DNA from: Gonatopus flavifemur
Lineage: Eukaryota > Arthropoda > Insecta > Hymenoptera > Dryinidae
Direction: 5' to 3'
Length of the DNA stretch: 64,000 bases
Assembly (NCBI GenBank): GCA_018340375.1
Contig: JAFFJZ010000010.1
Location: forward strand, 8,804,001 to 8,868,000
Shown one piece after another: positions 34,927 to 48,785 of the stretch (position 1 is the stretch's first letter; every line of letters begins with the position of its first letter). Position numbers and translations under genes: made by a program. The notes beneath the pieces were generated by a model that had not been told where the DNA came from, searched no databases, and worked only from the letters and a program-made list of their open reading frames with translations.

Positions 34927-35305
34927 CCCTGGTGAAAATGAAGCGTGCATTTGGAGCATCGCATAGGAGTGTTATTACCGTCACATGAGAGTGTATTAAG
35001 AGTCAATTCCCACACAGCACATCCACCGATGTCCACGTCGCGCATCTCCGTGGAGGCGAGGTGGAAGAAAAGGAGACGTGGATACAAGGTGGAAAGAACG
35101 GAGAAGCGACGTGAAGGCGACGGAGAAATGTCCGCGTGCTGTACGGGTTGGCGCAGTTGAGCGTGGATCGAGCGTGAAGAAAAGCGTTCATGCACGCTGT
35201 ACTCACGCTTATATTGGAGTAAGCGTGCATTGAACGTATATTGGCCAGAATCACGTTATTGGTACGCTGTTTGAACTTTATGTGCACGCCGTTTTTTCGC
35301 CAGGG
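34927..35305. mobile_element. CCCTGGTGAAAA element reiterating AGCGTGCATTG
   Basis: CCCTGGTGAAAATGAAGCGT and, inverted, CCCTGGCGAAAAAACGGCGT form the ends, with TT on both sides. The interior repeats AGCGTGCAT / ACGCTTATATTGGAG words. It hosts the nested element at 35009-35147. Confidence 0.75.
35009..35147. mobile_element. 139-bp CCCACACAGCAC / GTGCTGTACGGG element (nested)
   Basis: Inverted ends with TT on both sides. It is related to the CCCGTACAGCAC hairpins by its ends and by GGCGACGGAGAAATGTCCGC. The interior reiterates GGAGACGTGGA-like words. Confidence 0.75.
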
Positions 35306-35486
35306 TTACGATACTTCGTCGATACACGAAACACACGCCCACCAACTCCTCTGTGGTGGCGTGTCCAAGATATCCAAAGAACAGCAACCCACAGTCATCA
35401 CACAGAAGAGCAGAGTTGAGTTCCACAAAAAGCATCGGATCACTCTGATAGAGTTCGAGGCACCTGGGACAAACGGTGAAAATATT

Positions 35487-35878
35487 CCCGTACAGCACAA
35501 CTACCGATCCTCCATCTAAGACTTCGGTGGACCAGAGGTGGAGAACTGGGGGAGAAATGGGAGCCGTGGAAATGAGGGAGAAATAAGGGAGACTCTTCGT
35601 TGAGGCAACGGAGAGGCGACGGAGAAATGTCCGCCCCCTGTATTTTCAGTAAAACTTGAATTCGTGAATTCATACATTCAGATTCGGTTACGTAAATGCA
35701 CCAATGAGAATTATATCGAAAATACAGGGGGCGGACATTTCTCCGTCGCCTCTCCGTTGCCTCAACGAAGAGTCTCCCTTATTTCTCCCTTATTCCCACG
35801 GCTCCCATTTCTCCACCAATTCTCCACCTCCGGTCCACCGAAGTCCTAGGTGGAGGATCGGTGGTTGTGCTGTACGGG
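35487..35878. mobile_element. CCCGTACAGCAC hairpin element, copy 2 (392 bp)
   Basis: CCCGTACAGCACAACTACCG is inverted at the right (finishing GTTGTGCTGTACGGG), with TT on both sides. The arms, about 165 bp each, are almost perfectly complementary (AAATGTCCGCCCCCTGTATT and inverse), with a loop of about 60 bp. This is the best-preserved member of the family. Confidence 0.88.
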
Positions 35879-37051
35879 TTGAGATAAAACAAGAATGAAT
35901 TTTTTTTTTTATACAAACAACTCTATTATTTGAATGATGGACCAAACAATGAATTATTTTACGTGGAGAAAATATTTATTTCTATCAAAGAAATATCAAT
36001 TTGGATTTATTCAAATAAAAAATCATGAGATTCAAAGAAATACTTTTTTCTGTGTCAGCAGTAATTTGGGTAGCCTGCAAGAAGTCCGACTTCACTATTA
36101 TTGGTTCATCGTTAGGGATCTTCAGTGATTTCACTAAAAATAACCAGTTTTCAATCAACGACAAGCAGTCGGACTATTACGTGTCGGGCTTATTACATAC
36201 TACCGTAATTTAGTATCAAAGTACGTGATTGGGAATAAATAAACTTAATTCGACGTAGTTCTACCACTCCAACATCATCTTAGATAAGCATAATGAGCAA
36301 CAAATTGGAATAAAAATTCGTAATTAGGAGTAAAAAAAACATAAATGAGCGTACTTCTCCTTAGTAAAAAGACCGGATAGAGGAACCGTATGAAACTCGA
36401 ATAAGGATCCGGATAAAACCCTGATGAACTCTATTCAGGTGTATCCGGACGCGAATCCGGGTTTCGAGGTGATTCTTTATCCCCAAGTAGCAGAAGAGGG
36501 TCAGAAATGCTAAGAGCGTGTTTGGAAAATCCTACGAACATGCGTAGAACCTCCAAATGAGACTGTTTCGAATAATTATATGCTATGCACCTCCATAGAA
36601 TATCTTAACGAATTTATCCAAAATAGTCTCATTCGCACATCCCTTTCACATTCATAGAGTCACCATAGCATATTTGAGAGGTTCTTGTGCTACTTGGGTC
36701 CCCAAGGCAAAAGGGAAAATTTGACATTTGCTTTCTGGCTGGCCCGATTCTATTCGAATTGTATTCGGGTTTTGGGCCTGGATATCGCTTAGGATTCCAA
36801 ATGAAACCCGGACAAGGAATCGAATATATTTCATCCGAATTCCATGTGGAATTCCGAATCATACCAGTATCGAAATCCAGATAGGATCCAAGTAAAAGCG
36901 GATAGAGAATCCCCAAAACCCAGAATGGCTACAACCGCGAATTCTCAACGAAATTCTAGACCAATCTAGACACACAAGCCACGTAAACGTAAGAAAGGCT
37001 CAGGCTTTTAAGAAAATTTCCCTGGTTCTTGCAAAAGTTTTTTATTCTTTT
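35879..37051. other. Gene-free stretch with ATCCGGATA-type words
   Basis: 36360-36480 and 36730-36915 carry reiterated CCGGATA / GAATCCGG words, separated by unrelated sequence at 36490-36720. This is likely one or two decayed elements of the reiterated-motif type. No gene is seen. Confidence 0.4.
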
Positions 37052-37138
37052 CCCAGATCGCATGAGAGTTCTGAAAGAGTTCTTTATGAATAGATTGTAT
37101 TCGTTACGAGCTCTTTTAGAACTCCTGTGCTATCTGGG
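37052..37138. mobile_element. 87-bp CCCAGATCGC MITE
   Basis: CCCAGATCGCATGAGAGTTC pairs inversely with GAACTCCTGTGCTATCTGGG, with TT on both sides. It is a miniature member of the CCCAGATARCACA family. Confidence 0.75.
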
Positions 37139-37185
37139 TTCCCGATTTTTTTCTTCAAACATCGAAAATAGTATGTAAATTCTGC

Positions 37186-37384
37186 CAGCGCCGTAACTAA
37201 GGGTGGGCCGACGGTGCCTGTGCCAGGGGCGAAAGCCTTGGGAGGGTGCAAAATCAGAAACTATATATATTTTTTTTATATAAAAACCCAGATATTTTTT
37301 ACAGGGTTTTTTGATAAATATTTATATGGGGGCGCAAAAATTGGATCTTCGCCCAGGGTGCAAGAATTCCACGCTACGGTTCTG
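37186..37384. mobile_element. 199-bp hAT-type MITE with exact 8-bp duplication
   Basis: Starts CAGCGCCGTAACTAAGG and ends CGCTACGGTTCTG, flanked exactly by AATTCTGC on both sides. The CAG...CTG termini and 8-bp duplication fit hAT. Confidence 0.85.
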
Positions 37385-37825
37385 AATTCTGCAAGTTCAT
37401 AGAAATGGACAGGGAAAACTTTTCTACGGGAATCTTTGGCTATTTTATACGCAAATCTTTAACCTTCAGCTGCCACGCTGGGGTCAGACTTACCCCAACA
37501 TGATTCGATAATTCTTGAAGAGTTCCTGAAGAACTCGGTATTTGTAAAAAGCATTCATCAAGAATTCTAAAGTGATCGACAAGTGTTCTTCTCAATTACC
37601 CTAAGAAGTCGTTAATGTCCTGTTGATAGAACTCTTGACGAGCTCGGTCCATTAATTGACAGAAGTCGTTGCGAACTCTTGACATGAATGATCAAAGAAC
37701 TCTCACGGAACTCATGTGTTTATCAAATATGAAAATCATTCTAACATATTATGTGTATATGGACAATTATTCAATGATTGATTCATCTGATCTTCTACGT
37801 TCATCAAGCTTTTATTTATCGAATG
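37385..37825. other. Fragments of the GAATTCTTGAAGAGTTC repeat
   Basis: 37500-37710 reiterates AGAACTCTTGA / GAAGTCGTTAATGTCC words seen inside 34231-34516. Boundaries are lost. No gene is seen. Confidence 0.4.
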
Positions 37826-38070
37826 CCCTATTGAAAAAATCCAGGTGGCAACCCATACAGGAATCCAGATGGACTCCCATGTTTTCCTGCAGGAAGTTCG
37901 GATGGTTTCCTATGGATTTGCTTGAATCTCATGGTTTCGTGAATTCCCACCTGGTTTCTCACATGGGAAATTTTTATCATGGATTCCCAGGAGTTCCAAC
38001 TGGATTTTCAAGCTTCCTATGGGGATTTCGGATGGGTACCTGGATTCCCACCTGGATTTTTGCAATAGGG
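37826..38070. mobile_element. 245-bp CCCTATTG(A/C)AAAAATCC element
   Basis: CCCTATTGAAAAAATCCAGG and, inverted, CCCTATTGCAAAAATCCAGG form the ends, with TG on both sides. The interior reiterates CAGGAATCCAGATGGA / TCCCACCTGGTT. It is the same design as 15976-16249. Confidence 0.8.
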
Positions 38071-38227
38071 TGATCATTCAATTAACAGAAAATATTGAAG
38101 TTCAGGCACTTTTTAAAAATATAACCGTTAATATTTACAGTTGGGGCCATAATCGACCCCAGTGTGGCAGCTATGTTTCACTGGCGAAGTGTGACAGCTA
38201 AGGGTTAAAAACCCGCATGTTTGTCGA

Positions 38228-38597
38228 GGGGATGCCAACGATCCCCGCTGATGCAACCCGCCAAACAAGCTTACTGACTAAGTCAACATTTTTTCGGCAA
38301 GAATACTCTGAATTGAATTCATGAAGAAGTATGAATTTTTGATGGAATAAATCTTCGATCCTTCATCTACTGCTATACATCATCCGAATTTTGAATTTCG
38401 AAGGAACATTTTTTTCTCAGTTGGTAACACAAACTTTTTTTCGAAATTCAAAATTCGGGCGATGTACAGCAGTAGATAAAGGATTGAATTTTATACTTTT
38501 TCATGAATTCAGTTCAGAGTATTCTTGTTGAAAAAAAATTTACTCAGTTGGTCCGCTTGTATGGCGGGTGGCATCAGCGGGGATCACTGGCATCCCC
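38228..38597. mobile_element. 370-bp TTAA-type hairpin element, GGGGATGCCA ends
   Basis: GGGGATGCCAACGATCCCCG and, inverted, GGGGATGCCAGTGATCCCCG form the ends, with TCGA / TTAA flanks. The long arms contain AAGAATACTCTGAATTGAAT and CATCTACTGCT with their inverses. It folds almost end to end. Confidence 0.75.
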
Positions 38598-38937
38598 TTA
38601 AGGGGATACTAGCAACAGTATCGAATCTCTCTTCCTATCGTATAGGCGTGTCCTTTTCTAAGGTGCTCGAATGGTAACCGCTAGTAATCCCTTAAATGTG
38701 CATAGAAATGAAATTTACCCAGCAAACATGACTGCTGGCGTTTCAAAGGGCCAGTGACGGCTCTTCAACGGCATTGCCGGACCATCAGCGACCCATTGAA
38801 ACGCTAGTAAGCATTGTTTGTAGGGTATATAATTAACTAGGAAAAACACGGGACGGGATTGACTCTATAGGGATCCTTCAATAAGGGGTCAGACAATCAG
38901 CTTTTTACTTGTCGCCATTAACCCTTGTAGCACAAAA

Positions 38938-39410
38938 CGTGCGTCAAACATTCTGAGAATGTTTGCAGGACATTTGAATATTCTAAGAACGTTCCCAGAT
39001 AACAATTTTGAGGAATTCTTCCGGAACATTCTAAAAGATATCTTAAAGAATTCTAAAAGATGTCTTATGAAACACCTAAAGACATCTTTAAGATATCTTA
39101 CGGAAGATATCTTTAAGAATTCCAAAAGATACCTTCAGAAAACTTCAAGAAATCTCGCATGAAGACTTCCAAAATATATCTTTTGGTGTTTCATAAGACA
39201 TCTTTTCGAATTCTTTAAGATATCTTTAAGAATTCTAAAAGATACCTTCAGAAAACTTCAAGAAATCTCGCATGAAGACTTCCAAAAGATATCTTTTGGT
39301 GTTTCATAAGACATCTTTTCGAATTCTTTAAGATATCTTTCAGAATGATCCAAAAGAGTGATCCAAAATTGTTATGTGGGTTCGGGGAATATTTGACGCA
39401 CATTGGTGTT
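38938..39410. mobile_element. Host element with GTGCGTCAAAYATTC ends
   Basis: GTGCGTCAAACATTC at 38940 pairs inversely with GGAATATTTGACGCAC near 39386-39401. It is interrupted by 38994-39380. A second member with GCGCGTCAAACATTC and AACATTTGACGC ends brackets 46020-47470. Confidence 0.6.
38994..39380. mobile_element. 387-bp CCCAGATAACAATTTTG element of AAGATATCTT words
   Basis: CCCAGATAACAATTTTG is inverted at the right (CAAAATTGTTATGTGGG), with TT on both sides. The interior consists of reiterated AAAAGATATCTT / AAGACATCTTT / AGAATTC words, including two nearly identical blocks at about 39124-39220 and 39239-39330. Confidence 0.78.
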
Positions 39411-39501
39411 ACTTGGGAATGGGATAGGGGTTGGTTTGCACGTCAGTCGATGAATAAAATTGAATAATTCATTGAAAACAGGATGGAATAGTGGGATCTA
39501 T

Positions 39502-40279
39502 CCCAGATAGCACACGAAGAATTATTTTTCAAAAACAAGAATAGAATTCTTCAAAGCTCTTTGAGAATATCAGAAGTATTGTTTGAGTACGCTCAAAGAA
39601 CTTGTTAATGTCCGACAGATTGAACTCCTCCAGAGCTCTATATGAATTCATTAGTTCGAAAAGAGTTCTTGAAGAGTTCTATTCTTGCTCTTGAGAAAGA
39701 ATTCTTGAGAACGAACACAATCAGTTCAATAAAAATTCCTTATGAATTCTCCTGGGACTGTGGTGCTCTGTGGGAAAATTGAATCGAAATTCAATGAAAA
39801 TCGCTCAGTTCGACATCAATTTGATGTCATATTGACATTTGCCCAGATAGCACACAAGAATCCCAAATGAATTCTAAAAAAAAAACTGTTCAAGAGCTCT
39901 TTTGAAATATAAAAAATTCTTGAAGAGTTTCAAAAAGAATTTGCGAGTTCTGTTGAAATTCTCGAAGAAGTCTCATAAAATTTTGAGAGAACTTGTAAAC
40001 ATCTCACGAATCGAATTCCCTTTAAAACTGTTGAAGAACTCTTCGTATTCTAAAAGAATTCTCAAACAGTCCTTTTTCAGAATTCTTTTGAGATTCTTCT
40101 GTGCTATCTGGGTGCCTTCTGGCTAGGAACTAAAATGCCCAGAAAACACAAAAATTCCAAAACACCTCATAATGAATACAATATATTCATAAAGAATTTT
40201 CTTGAAAATTTTGCGCTATCCGGGAATTTGAACGATATTTGCAAGGATGAATAAATCATTTGATAATTATTTGAATACT
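39502..40279 (-). repeat. Right arm of the large inverted repeat
   Basis: Inverse copy of 33653-34516, ending 360 bp before the DLD start codon. It includes the complete CCCAGATAGCACA element at 39842-40112. The outer edge is GATAATTATTTGAATA. Confidence 0.8.
39842..40112. mobile_element. 271-bp CCCAGATAGCACA element
   Basis: CCCAGATAGCACACAAGAAT pairs inversely with ATTCTTCTGTGCTATCTGGG, with TG on both sides. The interior reiterates AAGAATTC/GAAGAGTTT words. The left arm of the inverted repeat holds the matching copy from 33820, whose far end is mutated. Confidence 0.75.
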
Positions 40280-40638
40280 ATAGTTCAAATTTACCGCTAA
40301 AAATAATTTTTTCAGGCCACAAGAAAAATGATGCCACAAATTCATTTCGTCATAAGTTTTCGGTATCCGTTATCCAGTGTATACATAATAGAGATTAGTA
40401 TTCAACACACACAGACATAGATTCTTCTTATCTGTTTTTTCATATCACCATCGGTAAGTGACAAGTTCATTGGTGATATCGAAATGTCCGTCTTACAAAA
40501 CCACGTAAGTCGGCAACCTTCGGTAGGGGGATCGCAGTAGTCACTCGCTGCTGATTTCTCGGTTCTTGTTAACCTCAAATTTATTTTGTACTTGACCTCC
40601 AGGTAAATTTGAACCCAAATAATTTATAAGGGTTCAAA

Positions 40639-44526
<3,888 letters not shown>

Positions 44527-44671
44527 ACCCCCAAAAAAGTCAAGTAAAGAAATCAACAGCATTACTGCTACTGCACCACATTTTGAGATTCACACCTCGT
44601 TACCATAGTTCCGATAAGAGCTCGTATTACTTTACGTTACATAACGTACATCCCGACGAATACAAGTTGTA

Positions 44672-44677
44672 AATAAA
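44672..44677 (+). terminator. Likely DLD polyadenylation signal AATAAA
   Basis: AATAAA lies 146 bases after the DLD stop codon. A second AATAAA is at 44780. Which one is used cannot be told from sequence. Confidence 0.5.
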
Positions 44678-44984
44678 ATTGCGAATCATTTGTTTCATTA
44701 TTCAAAAACAGAGTGCGCGATACTACACAGTTTACATTAGATTTATTAATGTTGTGTTACGAATACTGTATTTATTAGAAATAAATTACGAATCCATATT
44801 TATGAATTAACTGTATTCATCGAGCTTGAAAACTTAATTTTATTTATTGTTTTCTCAATCAAATTCAGATGCATTTATGATTAATGAGTATGCATTGACA
44901 AACAACAAAAATTTGATTGACTATTTAGTAAACTATTTGTTCAATGAAAAGTACTCAATTTCAAATTTAATTAACGTTTTGAAT

Positions 44985-45104
44985 CCCAAGAGAACACGAA
45001 AGTTCGAGGAATGTTCAACAGACTTGCACTGAACGTCTGAACACCTGAAAGGCTACTGAAAATGAAACTACATTCAATCACAAAAAAGTTTGTGTTCTCT
45101 TGGG
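44985..45104. mobile_element. 120-bp MITE, CCCAAGAGAACAC ends
   Basis: CCCAAGAGAACACGAAAGTT and, inverted, CCCAAGAGAACACAAACTTT form the ends, with AT / AA flanks. It lies about 460 bp past the DLD stop codon. Confidence 0.7.
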
Positions 45105-45535
45105 AAATTGTGTAGTGATGTATTTGAAATTAGATTTGACTGCCAGTAAATTGGTTCGACATTTGTAGATTGTGTCTATAAATGTCTATCAAATTTTTTT
45201 CGATTAATTCAAAGCCTTAGATCCAATTTGATTGATAATGATCGTAATGTGTAAAAACTTTGTATATAATTTATCATCATGATTAAATTAAAAATAAAAT
45301 TAAAAAAATTAATCTTTGCAAAATTATTGATATGCTTCTTATGTCACAATATATTGATATAAAAGCTTAATTTTAATAACTTTTATGAACAATTTTTTAA
45401 TGGAGTCCGTATACAATGTAGACTTGAAGGTTTTCGTTGAAATTTGTTTGGAAAATATAACAGAAAATGAATAGTACGTCGAAGCCAAATGTGGATTAAA
45501 AAATTTAATTTAGACATTCTTTTTTTGGCTTCTAT

Positions 45536-45932
45536 CCCATACAACACAACAAATCGCAAAGAATTCTTGAAGAAATTTTAGAATTTCTGTATCTAACTGC
45601 TCGGGACCGAATCATCTCTCTGTATTTGACTTCTTTCTCATTGCTATTAAGGGCACTCCGAAGTCCCAAGAAATCCCAAATCTCTGCCCCCACTTTTCAC
45701 GAAAATGACTGATTACATCGGAAAATAATGGGTTGATGCATCTTCCGTGAATCATGAAGAAAATGCATGAAATGATTATTCTTCGATTTATTCAGTTGTT
45801 TTCGATGAAAGTGAGGGAGAGATTTGAGATTTCTTGGGACTTCGGAATGCCCTTGGGAAATAAAAGAGAAGTTACATATAGAGAGGTTCGACTGTAATAA
45901 TAAATTAATATTCAATCTGGATGCTGTATGGG
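45536..45932. mobile_element. CCCATACARCA element hosting a TTAA element
   Basis: CCCATACAACACAAC at the left pairs inversely with TGCTGTATGGG at the right, with AT on both sides. It is interrupted by the unit at 45651-45852. Confidence 0.65.
45651..45852. mobile_element. 202-bp TTAA-type element, GGGCAYTCCGAAGTCCC ends
   Basis: GGGCACTCCGAAGTCCCAAG and, inverted, GGGCATTCCGAAGTCCCAAG form the ends, with TTAA / TTGG flanks. The arms of about 40 bp are almost identical. Confidence 0.75.
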
Positions 45933-46085
45933 ATATTGATTCCAAGGTAACTCCCATCTGATAATGTTAGATTTCAATTGAAAAAAGAAAAGTAATGAAA
46001 TCACCTGTAAATAGAACATGCGCGTCAAACATTCTGGGACTGTTTAACACTGTTGCCAGGATAGTGACGAACACTTTCGTTTCAA

Positions 46086-47374
46086 GGGGGTATTCTAGTC
46101 TAGAAATTCGAAAAAACCAAAAATTTTTGTTTCCATATTTCGATAGGTTACACATTCAAGAATATCTCCCTCAAAGGATTGTTCAAAATTCGAATTATTT
46201 CTAAAGTTATAGTCATTTTAGTGACATAGCACCCAGACTGATTTGGGCGGAGCGGCTGTAACAGTGTACGACTGAAGGCTCCGGCTACTTGAACTCTGGA
46301 TGACTTTCAACACGCAAATCCACCACTTACTGATAAAGTTTTAACAGTCTTAAAACCTATTTACGAAAGCCTGTCAGATGATTCTTTATTGGAACGTTGT
46401 TTGGGTTCCGAAACTCAAAATAACAACGAATCACTAAATTCTTTGATATGGACGTTTGCACCCAAACACATCCATGCTGGAGTCCAGACAATCGAAATTG
46501 CTACTTATTTAGCAGTCAGTATCTTCAATGAAGGCTTTAATCCCATTTTAAATATGGTGAAACTCATGGGGATGAAAATTGGTGTGGAAACCCATGGGTT
46601 TGTTGTTAGGCGCAATGAAGTAAGAAATCAACGTTCTGAAGTTCGATCTTCAAATGCTTCAAAAGGAGGAAGAGCTGCTCGTGTTGCGGAAAGAAACGCT
46701 GAAAATCAGCAATATGAAGTAGAAGAAGGCCCGATGTATGGAGCTGAGATGGCTGATTAAGAAAATATGACTCATATGTGCGCATCTATCGGTTACACTG
46801 CCTGAAACTTAACGTAAAACTTTGAACGCGTTTTTCTCGAAACTACTTTTTTTGATGCGGTCGTCATGATATCTCAAGTTCCAGTTGACCGATTTACTTG
46901 AAATTTGGCATGAATATTCTTTATATATGCCTTCATCGTATGAACCACTAAAAACTAGAAATTTTTCATTTTCAATATTTTTAAAAAATCCGGGAAAGTT
47001 GAAAAATGAGCGAAAAAATCGACTTTTACTTTTAATTAGCCACCATTTTGCGAAAAAAATTTTTTCTTCCACTTTTTTTGGTTTATACGATACTGGCATT
47101 TATACTGATCAAAACTTACCCATACTTTTATTTTTCAGGTGACCAGGAGGGCAGATATCATGACGACCAGGACACGGCTTTTTTTTCCCCCTCTACTTCA
47201 ACAACGTATAACTTGCTGAAATTTTGATATTTTTATTTTTTTTATTTTTTCATGTACTCTTGAAATATGAATAAATGAGTCATAAAAAAATGGATACTAA
47301 AAATATCAATCGCTTTTTTTTCATGAAGCCTCAAAAAACGCTTGAAATTCGAGCTTCTAGACTAGAATACCCCC
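46086..47374. mobile_element. 1.29-kb TTAA-type element carrying transposase remnant
   Basis: GGGGGTATTCTAGTCTAGAA and, inverted, the same word form the ends, with TCAA / TTAA flanks. It contains the coding fragment at 46302-46760 and, beside it, the AAAACTTTGAACGCGTTTTT word shared with 26367, 27366 and 58628. It is inserted in a host element of the GCGTCAAACATTC family. Confidence 0.75.
46302..46760 (+). pseudogene. C-terminal fragment of a Mutator-like transposase-domain protein
   Basis: An open stretch of about 152 codons ending in TAA. It begins mid-protein with DFQHANPPLTDKVLTVLKPI, preceded by an in-frame TGA, and continues with RCLGSETQNNNESLNSLIW, FAPKHIHAGVQTIEIATYLA and VSIFNEGFNPILNMVKLMG. 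The NxxL...CL.G.TQN.NES.NSLIW pattern is one I associate with Mutator-like transposase-domain proteins found in repeats of many invertebrates. That assignment is from recall. The tail is polar (VRRNEVRNQRSEVRSSNASK) and ends EMAD. There is no N-terminal catalytic part in the window, so it is a fragment. Confidence 0.5.
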
Positions 47375-47470
47375 TTAATACAAAATTATGATTCGATAAT
47401 TTCGTTAGAAGTAGTATTCACCTGGGCACACCGCTGTTCAAGGAATTTGCGAGGAACATTTGACGCATAT

Positions 47471-48285
47471 TGGTATTATTTGGAACAAGTCTATATACAC
47501 CATGGTTTCCACTTCGAATAATCTGTCGTTTTGTGAATGGTAATTCTAAGAAAAAATCGTGTGAAATTAGTTAATTCTGATGGATTCCGGATTTTTTCGA
47601 CAACACAGAAAGGAATTTGGCACTGAGAAGGCATATTCAGTGCCAAATTTCTCTCGGGAATGGTAGTAATTCAGAATTTTCAAGATTCCAGCTAATCAGG
47701 ATTCAGTAGAATAGGTCCTGGTGAAAAAAATTTTGAAAATCTTGGAAAAACTGGCTCATTGGGCACTTTTTTCATTTGAAAATTTGTCTGCATATCTATG
47801 AATATCTTTGGAAAACTCCGAATTCTTCTGAAGATTACTGAACCTCTCTGAAAAATTATGAACACCTATGAAATCCTCTAAAAAAGTGATTCTCTGTGAA
47901 ATTTTGAAATCGGGGGAGACTTGCTAAAAAATTGTACAAAGCCAGACGAAAATTTAATATGATTTCATCCGTTTCTTGCGCTTTTTTGTTTAGATCTATC
48001 CGATCATTTTTAATAGGGTGACGCTTTATAGAAGTCGATTGAAAAAGACAAAACCGTATAGCAACAGATGGAATTTGAATGCGGTTTTCGTTCATTTCAA
48101 TCGGGTTCTTTGACTTATCAAAACCGGAATCCATTTCAAACACGTCCTTGCTAGAAAACCCCATAAAATTCACTCAAATCAAATCGAATGGGATTTGGCA
48201 AGAACATTGTGCAGGTTTCGATGAGATTTGCGAAATGAGTTTAATCAGAATATTGCCCTATACTCCAAATGTCCGTCAGATCATT
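47471..48285. repeat. Decayed CCTGGTGAAAAAAAT-type element and unique sequence
   Basis: 47717-47910 begins CCTGGTGAAAAAAATTTTG and repeats GAAAACTCYGAA/CTCTGAA words in the same order as 50020-50180, so it is a diverged relative of 49880-50197 without a clear right end. The rest shows no gene. Confidence 0.5.
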
Positions 48286-48490
48286 TTCTGTCAGGATTTG
48301 GTCGGTATTTGTCTCAGGCATGATGATTTCCGACAGAACCAGACAGAATTTTGACCGGAATCCGTCAGGTTTTGTTTGGCTTTGTCTGGCATTCCAGTCT
48401 GTGCGGGATTTGGTCGGTTTTTTTGTCCCAGGTATGATGATTTCCGACAGAACCAGACAGAATTTTGACCGGAATCTGTCAGGATCTGTC
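48286..48490. repeat. Direct duplication of an about 85-120-bp unit
   Basis: A block containing GATGATTTCCGACAGAACCA and GAATTTTGACCGGAAT occurs twice (about 48320-48361 and 48437-48477), preceded both times by GGATTTGGTCGG and followed by TCTGTCAGG-like words. Spacing is about 117 bp. It reads as a tandem duplication with interior CTGTCNGA reiteration. Confidence 0.65.
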
Positions 48491-48607
48491 GGACATTTTC
48501 CGCACTTAATTCATACGGCTAAAAATCTTCTTCAAACCGAATTTGACTCACTTTTTCTCGCTATATTAGTTGCATCACACTGCTAGCTGAGTTTGAGACT
48601 AACATTT

Positions 48608-48785
48608 TCAGAACGTAAATGAAATTTTCACATTTTCAAAACGTTTTGCAAACGTTCCAAAGAAGGATGCTTGCGGCATTTGTACAAATTTTGCAAATTC
48701 AATAAGAACAATAAAGACCAACGTATTGAAGTTTGCACAATTTGCAAAATTTACACAAATGTCGAAAGCATCCTCAGCTATATCG
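48608..48785. repeat. Imperfect palindrome around GGATGCTTKCG
   Basis: GGATGCTTGCGGCATTTGTA at 48666 pairs inversely with CGAAAGCATCC near 48775, and both arms include AATTTTGCAAATT. It is a probable MITE. Exact ends are not resolved. Confidence 0.5.

Larger units (their letters stand above)
46020..47470. mobile_element. Host element with GCGTCAAACATTC ends
   Basis: GCGCGTCAAACATTC at 46021 and, inverted, AACATTTGACGC at 47456-47467 match the ends of the host at 38938-39410. It is interrupted by 46086-47374. Confidence 0.55.

Noticed and set aside
33653..40279. Large self-synthesising DNA transposon (Polinton/Maverick type)
   Set aside because: Inverted arms are present, but the 5 kb between them holds only small non-coding elements, with no polymerase, integrase or capsid-like frame.
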